From positions 17,583,244 to 17,647,243 of the forward strand of contig NC_050470.1 in assembly GCF_013373865.1 (NCBI RefSeq): 64,000 nucleotides of DNA, read 5' to 3'. The translations under genes were made by a program, and so were the position numbers. The notes under the pieces were generated by a model. It had not been told where the DNA came from and did no database searches. It worked only from the letters and a program-made list of their open reading frames with translations. The stretch is from Monomorium pharaonis. Its lineage: Eukaryota > Arthropoda > Insecta > Hymenoptera > Formicidae. Of the stretch, positions 10,746-21,894 are shown piece by piece. The first letter of the stretch is position 1; each line of letters begins with the position of its first letter.

Positions 10746-10841
10746 ATGATTCTAAAATATTGATAGTATTAATTATATAAAAAATTATATTAATTTTAAT
10801 AATGTTGTTTATTAACTAATCTTTAAATAATGATTAATAGT

Positions 10842-11160
10842 TATAGATAGCAAGGTGTCGTCCACTAGACCTCAATAATTCGTCGTTTGAGGTCAAATCG
10901 TCAATTATTACAAATAATTAAGTTAAGTCAGTAATTAGTCACTAATAAAAACTTATTAATACGTTGTAAAATGATCAATTAACTGACGTTATTAATTAGT
11001 CAAGAATATGACGTCGGAAATACGTTGTAGGATGGATAAACGACTGACGTAATTAATAGGTCACAAAATGATGTTATTACGTCTTAATTTGGTAACATGA
11101 CGTCCGCGACTTTAAATGACGAATTATTGACGTCATATTCACGTCACCTTTCTACCTGGG
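10842..11160 (-). repeat. GACGTC-type MITE without 5S segment
   Basis: Reverse-complement copy of 14801-15108: CCCAGGTAGAAAGGTGACGT at the minus-strand start, then GTCGCGGACGTCATGTTACC, GACGTAATTAAT and CGTATTTCCGACGTCAT in the same order. The left genomic end is degraded (TATAGATAGC). Confidence 0.65.
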
Positions 11161-12940
11161 ATGTATTATTAAAACGCGCAAAAATATTATTTGCTAGTGG
11201 CATTGCGATGTTGTGCAGGTATAGCGATGTAGCGATGGAGCGCTCATACACACTATCAAGTTTTTTCACTGACGTAATGTCTATTTAAATTTCGGCGCTG
11301 ATTGGATTAGCTTTACTTAGTAATTACCGCTTTATTAAGGGGATACTGGACTTTCTCTCAAACTTGATTGGGGTCAACACGAAACGTAGAATCATTCGTG
11401 CACATTAATTATTAATGAGATTTTGTATATATTTCTTTTATAGATTTTGAAATCCTTTTTCAAAATTAAAGTACACATATTAATATCCAACAGTGAATTG
11501 GACTTTACATCGAGAACGAAAAAGTTTTTTATATTGCTCTACTTATCGACTTTTTACGCGTATATAACTTAAATTTTCTTTTCGCAATTTCGTCTCAATT
11601 AGGCATGAAAATCTAATTTTCAAAACTCGACACTGTTTGTTCTCGTCGTCTACCAGTCTGTGGATACAAATTTTGCAAGTACAAACTGTAGATCTTTTAT
11701 ATTAAGCAAACATTGTTACGATGTGACAATGAATCAACAATTTTTTTTCAACAAGTTTTTAGTAGAAAATCCATCCTACAGACTAGTAGCAATAATGCGT
11801 ATACTTTCATTCTGGAGGATTGCTAAATCTATAAAAGAAATAAAATGATTACGAAACAAAAATCACTGTCTTTTTGTCAGACGATTTCAGCGTTACCTTA
11901 ATCCTCAGGGTATACCAACTATAAGAATGTTACGATTAGTACCAAAAGGGGTTAGCGTAACCTTTCAACTTTGTCGGCTCATATCTCCAAATAAATTCAT
12001 TCAATTTCAACGCATTTTTTTTTTTAATTGAAAGGAAAAAGACTCAGAATTATAATAGTCTTCTAATGGTTAAAAAGTCCAAGATATTTAAAAAAAAAAG
12101 ATATTTTTTGAAAAGAATGAAAAAGGAACAAAAATTTTTTGTAAAAATTTGCCTTTCTTTCAAACATTCGTATTTATTAGAAAAAAAAGACTGAATAATT
12201 AAAATGGTAGTCAATGAAAAGATGAACTTTAAGAATCTTTGGTCAGATTTTTTATTTTGTTCTAAAACTATAGAGGAGTGGTAATATGGCCAGAGAGAGA
12301 GTGTGGATAATATGGCCACCCATATTATCTCTGTTATTAGCTGACGAATTCTAGTAATTATTTATGATACTATTTGTTCAGTAGCCTACTGTTATATAAT
12401 GATGCTAATATGGCAAAACACATCAATCAACATTTGTTATAAGGCATTTTTACTTTTAAGAATTTTGAAAATTTTTTAAGGTACATTTTAACATTTAATT
12501 GCACATACTTCCTCATTCTTTTTAAACTTAACCGCATTATTACCCAAATGTATGTACACTTGAGTACTTTCTTATTATTTAACTCTTTATTCGGTTGTAT
12601 ATATTTCCAGTTATACAAAATTAAACGATGATATAGGATGTTGTCAATATAGTGCCTCTAAATGTGCTAGTAATATGGTCACTTTCGAGATCTCCATCGA
12701 TAAAATTCCTCGATAAATTGATTAAAGACTTAATTTAAGACTGTTAATTTTTTTTAATCTTTATATAAATAAGGTTCTTTAGATTTAAGATTATTTTCAT
12801 TTAACTTCCATTAAATGTGAATAAAAATCACCTGTTTCGATATAACAACTTATTTTATATAAATATATATGTTTCTAACAAAATACTGTGACCTTTTTAA
12901 ACAAAACCAATTTTTTTACATTTATTTTTGTGGTGGCCAT
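11161..12940. other. Unassigned DNA
   Basis: No recognised gene or element. Short open stretches (for example 11660-11848) look fortuitous. The phrase AATATGGCCA recurs near 12283, 12308 and 12934. Confidence 0.3.
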
Positions 12941-13541
12941 ATTACCTTCCCTATTTCTCTTTGGCCCATTATGCAGTATTGTTACATTTTTATAAATAAT
13001 ATATAATATAATAAATATTTTATAACTTTGAATTGAAAATTTAATGAGCAACACTTTGATGAATATAATCGTAAAATTTCAACTCAAAACATTGATTACA
13101 CAAGTACACAAAAAAAGTGATTGGTCCGGCGGACTAGACTAGTCAATCCTTATGTATTTCGACCCGCTCCGAATCCAAAGTCAGAATTGCAAAGTTAGCT
13201 CGTATTTCCTAACCTCAAAAAAAAATTTTTTTTTAAATGTTGGTTCAGCGGACAAGACTAATCGATTCTTATGTATTTTGACCCGCTGCAATTCTGACTT
13301 TGGATTCGGATTCAGCGGGTCGAAATACATAAGGATTGACTAGTCTAGTCCGCCGGACCAATCACTTTTTTTGTGTGCTTGTGTAATCAATGTTTTGAGT
13401 TGAAATTTTACGATTATATTCATCAAAGTGTTGCTCATTAAATTTTCAATTCAAAGTTATAAAATATTTATTATATTATATATTATTTATAAAAATGTAA
13501 CAATACTGCATAATGGGCCGAAGAGAAATAAAGAAGGTAAT
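12941..13541. repeat. 601-bp palindrome (foldback-like) with an inner MITE
   Basis: The left arm from ATTACCTTC and the right arm ending GAAGGTAAT pair almost throughout around a centre near 13241. The arms include CCCATTATGCAGTATTGTTAC and GAGCAACACTTTGATGAA. The centre (13100-13385) is a MITE with CACACAAAAAAAGTG termini and GGTCCGGCGGAC, related to 46384-47155. Confidence 0.7.
13100..13385. repeat. CACACAAAAAAAGTG MITE
   Basis: Long terminal inverted repeats of about 90 bp each: CACAAAAAAAGTGATTGGTC, the block CGGCGGACTAGACTAGTCAA, ATCCTTATGTATTT and GACCCGCT. The second family copy at 46384-47155 is longer because of internal tandem duplication. Confidence 0.65.
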
Positions 13542-13542
13542 A

Positions 13543-14130
13543 CCCAGACAGCACACGGATATTCATACGACATCCATAAGACGTCCTTAACGAATATTGA
13601 GGATATCCACAGAACATCCGTTTTACGTTCTTTGGACATTCTATGGACGTCCATGGGATACTGGTTTATGAAACTGGTGGACATGCTATATCTGTAAAAT
13701 ATGTCCGATGGACGTTCTATGGACATCCTATGGACGTGATAAAAAGCGGTATTTAAAATTAAATTTTACATTAAATAAAAGGGTAAAAACAATAAAATAT
13801 ATAAATATAAATATTTATTTTAGAAATTATATTATTCTTTCGATAGATTATACATTAAACAATTTTAATTAAATAAGTATCATACGTATAATATTAATTA
13901 AACAATCAGCTTAAAGTATTTTGTAATTATCACACACATATATATATAGTGTGTATCCATTGTTTAACGATTACAGTGGAACAAATATTTTTTATATTGC
14001 AGACAATGACTGCAGCATGCGAGTGATCTCGTCTAGGCAACAAATGATTGTGACTCGTCAACTATGATAGAAATTAAATTTTATGTTTATACACACACAT
14101 ACACACATATATATGTATATACGTATATAC
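13543..14130 (+). repeat. CCCAGACAGCAC repeat, copy 1 of the GGACGTCC type
   Basis: Direct repeat of 63256-63836 with few differences. Starts CCCAGACAGCACACGGATAT; the first 190 bp are full of TATGGACGT/ACGTCCATA words, then an AT-rich part, then (CA)n. It abuts the 601-bp palindrome. Confidence 0.7.
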
Positions 14131-14144
14131 ATAGGCTACAGAGT

Positions 14145-14577
14145 AGACTGTATAAAATCTTATTGTGTGCCATTGACTTTGCCTCTACCTGGTTGATCAA
14201 TTCGCCAATATATTCCACCACAAACTCGTCTTTAACGAAAATGATGGTGCTCGGCCGACGCTTGCTTGCTCGTAGGCTCTGATTGTTCCCGTTGCTGCAA
14301 TCTCTAATCTCGTTGCTGTTCTTTATCGAGATCTTTGTCGTAATCCGCGTACACTTCGCCGTCGTCTATTACCATCTGTAATTATACGTCTAGAATTCGT
14401 CGCTGCTACCGTGTACATGTAACCGTTCTGTTTACGTACGTAGGTCAGAGCCTACGAGCAAGCGAGCGTCGGCCGAGCATCTATCATCATTCTCGTTAAA
14501 GGAGAATTTGTGGTGGAATCTATTAGCGAATTGATCAATCAGGCAGAGGCAAAGCTAACGGCATACAATAAGATTCT
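14145..14577. repeat. Inverted repeat with GC-rich arms
   Basis: The left arm (about 14145-14280) and right arm (about 14445-14577) pair, including TGCTCGGCCGACGCTTGC and its complement, TTGATCAATTCGC, and AATCTTATTGTGTGCC. The loop is about 165 bp. It may be the internal part of the element that begins at 13543. Confidence 0.6.
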
Positions 14578-14800
14578 TTGCTGCTCTCGTAACTTATAAT
14601 TTCTGAAAATTTATAGGATTCTTACCTGACTGTGTAAAACATGCCGATAACCAACAAAAACCTAACCACTACTACGGCCATATTGCTTTTTAGTTCACTT
14701 GGGCATGCAGATGGTGTTGGCGGAGCGAGTACAAATAAGGATAGCATATGGATATACAAAGTGGTCCATTTTAGGATATTCCTTCAATGTCCACAAATGT

Positions 14801-15108
14801 CCCAGGTAGCAAGGTGACGTTAATACGACGTCAATAATTCGTCATTTAAGGTCGCGGACGTCATGTTACCAAATTAAGACGTAAGAGTAACGTTATTTTT
14901 TGACCTATTAATTACGTCAGTCATTTATCCATCCTACAACGTATTTCCGACGTCATATTCTTGACTAATTAATAACGTCAGTTAATTAATCATTTTACGA
15001 CGTATTAATAAGGTTTTATCAGTGATAGTAATTACTGACGTTAACTATAATTCTTTGTAATAATTGACGATTTGACCTCAAATGACGAATTATTGACGGC
15101 ACCTGTTG
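14801..15108 (+). repeat. GACGTC-type MITE without 5S segment, plus copy
   Basis: CCCAGGTAGCAAGGTGACGT at the left end; inverted copy of 10842-11160. The right end is degraded at CACCTG. Confidence 0.65.
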
Positions 15109-15471
15109 TAAGTAGAAGTCAATGGATTGTAATACACACGCCGCGTGTTTGGAAACAATATATTTTCTATACGTATACAAGTGGTAATTCGAAGGACTAA
15201 AACGCAAGTGAGTTGTGGCGCGAATGTTACACACATACTCGCGACGTATGAACGCAGCGCATTGCCAATGTAAGAAAAAGAAGAGGCGTTTGTAAAGCCA
15301 TCTAGTGGCGAGTTAGTTATGACTATGCTTTCGAGGGGAGCCTACGCAATGAGAGGCGCTGAACGCAATGGAAGTGCGAAAGTAAAAATATTAATCGTAA
15401 CAGATAGCCGTCAGAATTACTGAGAGAAATGACATGGCCCGCTGGTAGCAACGTCACCTACGTTCTACAAT
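15109..15471. other. Unassigned DNA
   Basis: Moderately GC-rich, nothing recognised. Confidence 0.3.
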
Positions 15472-15585
15472 AGGCCTGTTCTTTGTTGCTGCACTGCTGC
15501 ACTGGTGCAATAAGTTAGAATAAGACAAATATATTTTTTCTCATTCTAACTTATTGCACCAGTGCAGCAGTGCAGGAATAAAAAA
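15472..15585. repeat. Palindromic AGGCCTGTTCTT MITE, copy 1
   Basis: The arms TGCACTGCTGCACTGGTGCA / TGCACCAGTGCAGCAGTGCA and AATAAGTTAGAAT / ATTCTAACTTATT fold on a loop of about 20 bases. Same family at 44321-44442. Confidence 0.7.
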
Positions 15586-15597
15586 CAAACCTAAACA

Positions 15598-16247
15598 TTG
15601 TGGCTGCAGCGACTCCCCAAGCAAATACAGGAACTTTTAGCCGTCGTGGAGAACGTGGAATTGAATAAGCTCGCTAAACTGGTAAACAAGGCAATGGAGC
15701 GTTCTAACACACATGAGTTAGCAATAGTTACACAAACGGAACCATCGGGCCCTGCATCAACACCACTAAACGGCGAGATCGCCAAACTAACTAAACGTAT
15801 GGGACAGTTGGAAATCTTAATAGAAAAGACAGCCCGCAGCAGAGATCGCTTCTCAAGAGGTTTTCCCAGGAGACGCAACGCTTCCCATAGCAAGTCTCGC
15901 GATAGGACAGACAAAGTGTGCTACTTCCTGTTGTTACACAACAAATTTGGGAAGGAGGCATGGAAATGCAAAAAACCTTGTACATGGAAAAAGGACGAAT
16001 CAACCGATTCGGAAAACTAAACACGCCGTTAGCCATCGAGGCGATGGAAAACGACGCTATCAAGCAAAACCGCCTCATAGTCACTGACAGAAAAACAGAT
16101 ATGCGTTTTCTAATAGACACTGGCGCTGATATATCCGTTATACTTAAGTCAACGCTACGCGGACGACGTTCCACAAATGAATTCAAGTCGCAGCAAACGG
16201 ATCGCCAATCAATACTTACGGAGAAAAACTACTCACTCTCAGATTAG
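15598..16247 (+). pseudogene. Gypsy 2a gag tail and protease
   Basis: An open stretch of 140 codons begins within gag: WLQRLPKQIQELLAVVE, LNKLAKLVNKAME, then EIAKLTKRMGQLE and a basic RS-rich stretch, closing with a zinc-like motif CYFLLLHNKFGKEAWKCKKPC minus its first residues. This is the standard gag C-terminus of a large arthropod Gypsy group. A shift leads at about 16060 into a retropepsin with FLIDTGADISV. Truncated at the 5' side by or near the MITE that ends at 15585. Gag packages RNA; the protease processes the polyprotein. Broken by at least one frameshift. Confidence 0.65.
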
Positions 16248-16249
16248 GT

Positions 16250-17113
16250 TTGCATCGATGCTTTCCCTGGAAATTCGTAATAGCACAAGTCTTGCGAGCA
16301 ATTCTAGGTGCTGACTTTTTACATTACTACAATCTGCTCGTGGACATTCGAAATAAAAGGCTGATCGACGATACCACACAATTACACACAAACGGATACA
16401 TTTCCAACGCCGTCACGCTCACAATCTTTACGATTAGCAAAAACAACCGATATCAGGCTTTGATAGAGGAATTCGCGAACATCACTAAATCCACCAACCG
16501 CAAAACTGCGACTAATCAAATTGTACATCACATTTCTACCAAGGGCCCACCAATTGCAGAACGAGCAAGGCGTTTACACCCCAAAAAATTAAAAGCAGCT
16601 CGAGCCGAATTTGAATACATGATTAAACAAGACATCTGTCATCCATCAAAAAGCCAGTGGGCCAGTCCGTTACATATGGTTAAAAAAAATCTAGTGAGTG
16701 GCGTCCATGCGGCGACTATCGCAAATTAAATATCGTCACCGTCCCAGACCGCTACCCTCTACTGCACATCCACGATATAGCACATAACTTTAAAAATTGC
16801 AAAATCTTTTCAACAGTCAATCTAACTCGAGCATACCACCAAATTTCCGTAGTCCCATCAAAAGACCGCAGTCATCACACCATTCGGTTTGTTCGAATTC
16901 TCTGTAATGACCTTTGGTTTATGCAACGCAGCCCAGTCATTCCAACAGTTTATGGATATCATCTTAAGAGGTCTTAACTTCTGCCACTGTTATATCGACA
17001 TTATCATCGCCTCGAAAAACTTCGATGAACATGAAAAATACCTGCGCTTAGTTTTTGCTACTTGCGATTTATCAAAGTATAAAATTTTTCCGTCATATGA
17101 TAGAAGGCCATAA
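16250..17113 (+). pseudogene. Gypsy 2a reverse transcriptase, mutated catalytic box
   Basis: Protease end (ILGADFLHYYNLLVD) and RT fingers (GPPIAERARRLHPKKLKAA, SQWASPLHMVKK) are in one frame to about 16700. DYRKLN, VPDRYPLLHIHDI and the palm follow in another, then VMTFGLCNAAQSFQQFMD. The catalytic box reads YIDIIIAS where YIDDIIIAS-type sequence is expected, so the second aspartate is lost. After 17090 the thumb is deleted and an RNase H fragment follows. Non-functional. Confidence 0.7.
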
Positions 17114-17717
17114 CCTAATCATAAGAACCGACTACAAACCATTAATTTTTGCATTTTCTCAAAAATCAGATAAAGTCTCACCAAGACAAATCCGGCAGCT
17201 AGATTTTAATAGCCAGTTTCTATCAAAATAATCCACCTAGCGGGAACTGATAATGTAATAGCTGATACACTCTCGCGCATTGAAACGATCGATATGCCAG
17301 TACTCATATCTACATCCGAATTAGCAAAAATGTAAGCCACAGATGATGAATTGCAAGATATCTTTAATGAAGGCAAGTGGAATCTACACAAAATCCAAGT
17401 CGATAATTCAAATACATACATCTATTGCGATATTGTAGGCAATAATCTAAGACCGTACATTCCAAACAATCTACGAAGAAAAATTTTTACATTATCTCAT
17501 GGCCTTTCACATCCCAGTGGCCGCGCAACAAAGAAATTAATTAGCAAAAATTTCTTCTGGCCCAAAATGAACAAGGACATCGCAGAATGGTCTTGCTCAT
17601 GTCCCGCCTGCTAACGAAGAAAAATCCATCGCCACAATAAAAACGCACCCGAGCACTTTGAAGTTCCCAACGATCGATTCGAACACGTGCATTTGTATAT
17701 CATGGGACCGCTACCAT
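17096..17717 (+). pseudogene. Gypsy 2a RNase H and integrase fragments
   Basis: RNase H is reduced to LIIRTDYKPLIFAFSQ (His of the usual TDHKPL replaced by Tyr) and RQIRQLDF. After further stops the integrase zinc domain is readable at 17351-17614 (HGLSHPSGRATKKLI, FFWPKMNKDIAEW, CSCPAC), and the start of the core HVHLYIMGPLP follows, with Tyr in place of the first catalytic Asp. The sequence then changes abruptly at about 17718 to a different Gypsy family. Confidence 0.65.
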
Positions 17718-17832
17718 GAGAATGTTTTTACGGAAGACATTGTAGCTGGAAATTGTGATGTTATTGCTCATGAAATCGATGTAGGAGAGTCTCTTCCCAT
17801 TAAGCAGGTTTCTCGTCGTGTCCCATTTCTTT
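17718..17832 (+). pseudogene. Gypsy 2b pre-RT segment
   Basis: AHEIDVGESLPIKQVSRRVPF is the conserved entry to RT in K02A2.6-like Gypsy elements. It is continued by the RT at 19194 after removal of the TTAA-flanked insertion. Confidence 0.6.
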
Positions 17833-17836
17833 TTAA
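17833..17836. repeat. TTAA target duplication (left)
   Basis: Pairs with TTAA at 19190-19193. Confidence 0.6.
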
Positions 17837-17939
17837 CCACTTTGTCGGCACTGACGCCATATGGCGCGGAAAATATGTGTGCCCCAGGGGGCATTAACGC
17901 CATATGGTGCACATTGTTTATTTTTTAATTGGCTGGCTC

Positions 17940-18260
17940 GATTTGCATGAAAATTGATATCCAAACATTTTTTGTGTTGCTGAATATGAATCCAAGGTCC
18001 AAACTCCAAAATTCAAAATGGCGGACCCAAAATAATGAAAATTTTTTTATTTTTATGAAAGCTGGTATCTAGGAGTTTTTTGGGTCGCTGAGTACAAATC
18101 CAAAGTCAAAATTCCAAAATTCAAAATGACGGACCCAAAATAATCAAAATGTTCCGATTGTTATGAAAGCTAGTATCTAGGGGTTTTTGAGGTCGCTGAG
18201 TACGAATCCAAAGTCTAAACTCCAAACTTCAAAATGGCGGACCCAAAATGAACCAAAATT
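17940..18260 (+). repeat. Three diverged tandem units of about 120 bp
   Basis: Each unit holds AATTCAAAATGRCGGACCCA, ATGAAAGCTRGTATCTAGG and GTCGCTGAGTACRAATCCAA. A half unit in inverse orientation is suggested at 18320-18390 (CCGCCATTTTGAATTTT). Confidence 0.55.
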
Positions 18261-18451
18261 TAGCAATTAAAAGACCCCTGTATTATAAATTTTATCCAAA
18301 TAAATTAAATTAAAATATTTTCGGTCCGCCATATTAGATCCGCCATTTTGAATTTTAAAATTCTGATATGTGATTCGTAATCAGCAACCCCGAAAGCTTT
18401 TAGATACAAAATATTTTTGAATTGCGATTACTTTTTTTCTTGCCCACAGCT

Positions 18452-19147
18452 CTTACGGAAAAAACACTCTAATTTTAAGAGTTTACACTCAAAATTGAGT
18501 GTTAATACTCGATTTTGGGAGTTTACTCTCAAATTTAGGTGTATACGCTTAAATCTTGAGTATTTACACTAAAGATTGAGTGTTTATACTTGAACATTGA
18601 GTGTGTACACCCAATGATTGAGTGTTCATACCAAAGTTTGCATTTAAATATTGAATATTTGAAAGTATACTCTCAACATTTGGATATGACACTCAATAAA
18701 TGAGTGTATACTTCCAACATAAAGTGTGAACACTGAAACGTTGGAGATGTACACTCAACATCTATCGGTTGAAGGTATACACTTAATATTGAGTGTGCAC
18801 TCTCAAACATTGGATTAGAAAATGTTAAATAAAAACAAAAGCCAGAAAAGCAAGTTTAACCGAAACATTCAACTATAAAGTGTTCAGCTGGCTTTGAGTA
18901 TTTGGATGTTTGCCATCTAATTGAGTGTTAATTTCAGTGTTATTCTTCAATTTAGGATTAACATTTAAATTAACATTCAATTAGATAGCGAACATTCAAG
19001 TTGAGAGTAATAACACTAATTAAAAGTAAATTAAAGAGCGAAAACTCAAGTTGAGTGTTTACACTGAATTGAGTGATTTACCCCTTGTCCCAAATTATAC
19101 TCAACTTGAATATTTTTTAAAGTTATTTTTAGTGTTTTTTCTGTAAG
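18452..19147. repeat. CTTACGGAAAAAACACT MITE filled with GAGTGT/ACACTC words
   Basis: TIRs CTTACGGAAAAAACACT and AGTGTTTTTTCTGTAAG. The interior alternates TTGAGTGT and ACACTCAA words at roughly 10-30 bp spacing over almost 700 bp, so the strand can pair with itself at many registers. Nested in the TTAA element. Confidence 0.6.
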
Positions 19148-19189
19148 GGAGGGACACGAACCGTGAAATTTTGCCTGCCGACGAAGTGG

Positions 19190-19968
19190 TTAAGGAAGGA
19201 AGTGAACGAAATTTTAGAAGAAATGAAGAAATAAGGACTAATAGAAGAGACACATAGTCTGTGGGTTTCTCCAGCGGTTCTGGTTAGGAAGAAGGATGGA
19301 TCAATAAGATTTTGCGTTGATTATCATAAGTTGAATTCCGTCACGGTAAAGGATTGTTTTTTTCTTCCTAGGATTGACGATATTTTAGGTTAATTATCTA
19401 GAAATGGTTGGTTTACGACGCTCGATCTTAAGTCATTCGCTTGCTGTAGTACAACTTAAAAGTGGGTATTGACAAATTAAAATTTGCGAGAAAGATAAGG
19501 AGAAGACGGCGCTTTCCATAGGAAGAGGTCTTTGGCAATTTACTGTGATGCCTTTTGGGTTGTGTAACGCTCCTGCAACTTTTGAGCGAATGATGGAGAA
19601 GGTTCTTGAGGGAATTTTAAATAAAATTTGTTTAGTTTATTTAGATGACGTTATTATTTTTGGAAAAGATTTTAATGAAATGTTAAAGAATCTACGTTTG
19701 GTGTTTCAGAGGCTGAAATTGTTGAATCTTAAAGTTAATCTGAGGAAGTGTTTTCTTTGGTAGAAAGATAAAATATTTGGGCCATGTAATTTCAGCGGAA
19801 GGTGTTTCTACTGATCCTGAGAAGATTTCGGCAGTCAGAGATCGGTCAGTTCCTCATAATAAGAAACAATTGCGAAGCTTTTTGGGTTTTTGTTCCTATT
19901 ATCGGAGATACGTTAAAGGATTTTCTTTTTTAGCAAAATTTCTTGATTTTTACGGAAAAACAAGTTAA
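19190..19968 (+). pseudogene. Gypsy 2b reverse transcriptase
   Basis: TTAA duplication (19190-19193), then NEILEEMKK, a stop, GLIEETHSLWVSPAVLVRKK, DGSIRFCVDYHKLNSVTVKD and FTTLDLKS in broken frames. An open stretch at 19545-19763 has MPFGLCNAPATFERMMEKVL and the intact catalytic box VYLDDVIIFGKDF. The thumb (GHVISAEGVSTDPEKI, FLGFCSYYRRYV) is at 19777-19968. RT copies genomic RNA to cDNA. At least three nonsense or frameshift changes make it inactive. Very close to the common insect Gypsy consensus, so younger than Gypsy 2a. Confidence 0.75.
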
Positions 19969-19997
19969 ATTTACTTGGGATGAGAAATGTCAAGCTG

Positions 19998-20155
19998 CTT
20001 TTGAAAAATTAAAACTAGTTTTGCTTTCTTCACCTATTCTCTCTTTTCCTAAGGGGGGAGGATTTATTTTGGATCGGTATCCAAAATAAATCCTCCCCCC
20101 TTAGGAAAAGAGAGAATAGGTGAAGAAAGCAAAACTAGTTTTAATTTTTCAAAAG
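19998..20155. repeat. Perfect 77-bp inverted duplication in pol
   Basis: 19998-20074 (within AAFEKLKLVLLSSPILSFPK) is repeated exactly in reverse complement at 20079-20155 with a 4-base spacer CGGT. The duplication sits where the RNase H catalytic start (TDAS-like) should be; the normal frame resumes at GIGSILCQ. Confidence 0.8.
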
Positions 20156-20809
20156 TCCATAATCGGTATAGGTTCAATCCTTTGCCAGAGAGAGAACGGT
20201 AAGGAAAAAGTTAAAGCTTATTTCAGCTGTGTTCTCAGCAAAGCCGAGAAGAATTATTGCATCACCCGTCGAAAATTTTTGGCTATAGTGGACTCTTTAA
20301 AATCTTTTTGTCATTATTTGTTGGGTCGGAAATTTATTATCCGAACGGATCATATTTCCCTTAGATGGTTGATGTCATTTAGAGATCTTGAGGGGCAATT
20401 AGCTCGTTGGCTTGAGAAACTTCAGGAGTATAATTTCGAGGTAGTGCATCGCAAGGAAATAGTTCATAAAAATGCTGATAACCTCTCAAGACGAGAGTGT
20501 GAAGCCGAAGACTGTATTTATTGTCAGAAGATTGAGAAAAAATTTGCTGAAGAAACGGTAAATACTGTAGCTAGGATTATTTTAACTAAGGAAACTCTTA
20601 AGGAATGGCGTAGGGATCAAATGGAAGATCCTAGTATTTCTTTGATCTTGCAAAGCAAGGAAATGAGAGTACGTTCTTCTCGTACGGAGTTAATCCCAGA
20701 GGACGTTTCGGTTCAGCTTTATTGGTTTTATTGGGAAGCCTTAGTCCTTAAAGATAGAGTGTTATATAAAAGATGGGATGCACCTAATTTGAAGTCGAGA
20801 ATATTTTAA
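20156..20809 (+). pseudogene. Gypsy 2b RNase H
   Basis: GIGSILCQRENGKEKV, AEKNYCITRRKFLAIV, FIIRTDHISLRWLM, and the tail KEIVHKNADNLSRREC. The first conserved strand with its catalytic Asp was replaced by the inverted duplication, so the domain cannot be active although the frame is open for 229 codons. A linker (EDPSISLILQSKE, DRVLYKRWD) leads to integrase. Confidence 0.75.
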
Positions 20810-20812
20810 TTA

Positions 20813-21894
20813 ATTGTCTCTCGTAAACGAATTAAGGAAATTCTTAAGGAGGCTCATGATGAAGCTTCTAATGGTCATTTTGGAGTAAATAAGATTTTGG
20901 AAAAAATCCGCAGGCGTTTTTATTGAGCTACCTGCAAACAAGATGTTGAAAACTGGTGTAAAACTTGTGAGTTTTGCATTTCGAGAAAAGGTCCTTCAGG
21001 TAAAGGAAAATCCCCTTTACAAGTTTACAATGTGTGTTCATCTTTTGAAAGATTACAGATGGACATTCTGGATCTACTTTCTAAATCTTTTTCTGATAAT
21101 AGATTTCTTTTGGTTGTGGTGGACTGTTTTACAAAATGGGTAGAAGCTTTTCCTCTTAGAAACATGAGAGCTAAAACGGTAGCTGAAGTTTTTGTTAATG
21201 AAGTAATTTTTCGTCATGGGATTCCTCAGGAGGTCCATACGGATCAAGGAAGAAATTTTGAGTCGAAGTTATTTAGGGAGTTGATTATTCTTCTTGGAAT
21301 TAGAAAAACGAGGACCACGGCTGTACATCCTCAGTCCGATGGTCAAGTTGAGCATTAACATCGTAAGATCATTAATTAGCTTGCCAAATATATTTTGGAA
21401 AGTCAAAGAGATTGGGATTGTTGGATTCCTATGTTCCTTTTGGCGTATAGGTCTTTGAGGCATGAGTCTACCAGAGTAACTCCGGCAGAGCTTTATTTGG
21501 GTAAGGATCTAAGATTACCACTGGATTTATCAATAGGAAATCCTCCGAATACAGAGCTTAGGACTGTTGACGAATACATAGATAGTTTAAAAGAAAATTT
21601 AAAGAAAATTCGGAGCTAGGAATCTTATGGAGATTAGGTCTTCTCGGATGAAAGCCTGGTATGATCCAGGTATGGAAGGCTAGGGATCTTCTTTTTCAAG
21701 AAGGGCAGAAAGTCTGGTTATTTAACCCTCGAAGAAAGCTTGGAAGAGCTCCTAAGCTTCAAAATGATTTGGAAGGGCCCTATTTGATTGTTAAGAAAAT
21801 GAGTCATGTTGTTTTCTGTATCTGTAGGTCGCCGAAGCATAGGAAAAAAGTTGTTCATGCAGACAGGTTAGTTCCTTTTTTGGAAAAGAAATAA
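20813..21894 (+). pseudogene. Gypsy 2b integrase
   Basis: Zinc domain EAHDEASNGHFGVNKILEKI (His-His) with CKTCEFC follows after a stop. The core has QMDILDLL, VHTDQGRNFESKLF and HPQSDGQVEH, giving all three DDE residues. AYRSLRHESTRVTPAELYLG follows, and the C-terminal domain at 21661-21894 has GPYLIVKKM and VHADRLVPFLEKK to TAA. Three in-frame stops (after FY, after VEH, after RKIIN) inactivate it. Integrase inserts cDNA into target DNA. Confidence 0.75.

Larger units (their letters stand above)
17837..19189. mobile_element. TTAA-duplicating non-autonomous DNA transposon
   Basis: TIRs CCACTTTGTCGGCA and TGCCGACGAAGTGG (one mismatch) are flanked by TTAA on both sides. TTAA duplication with such ends is known for piggyBac and Kolobok elements; which one is not decidable here. 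It lies inside the RT reading of Gypsy 2b, between PIKQVSRRVPF and NEILEEMKK. It contains no transposase but three diverged tandem units and a nested MITE. Confidence 0.7.
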
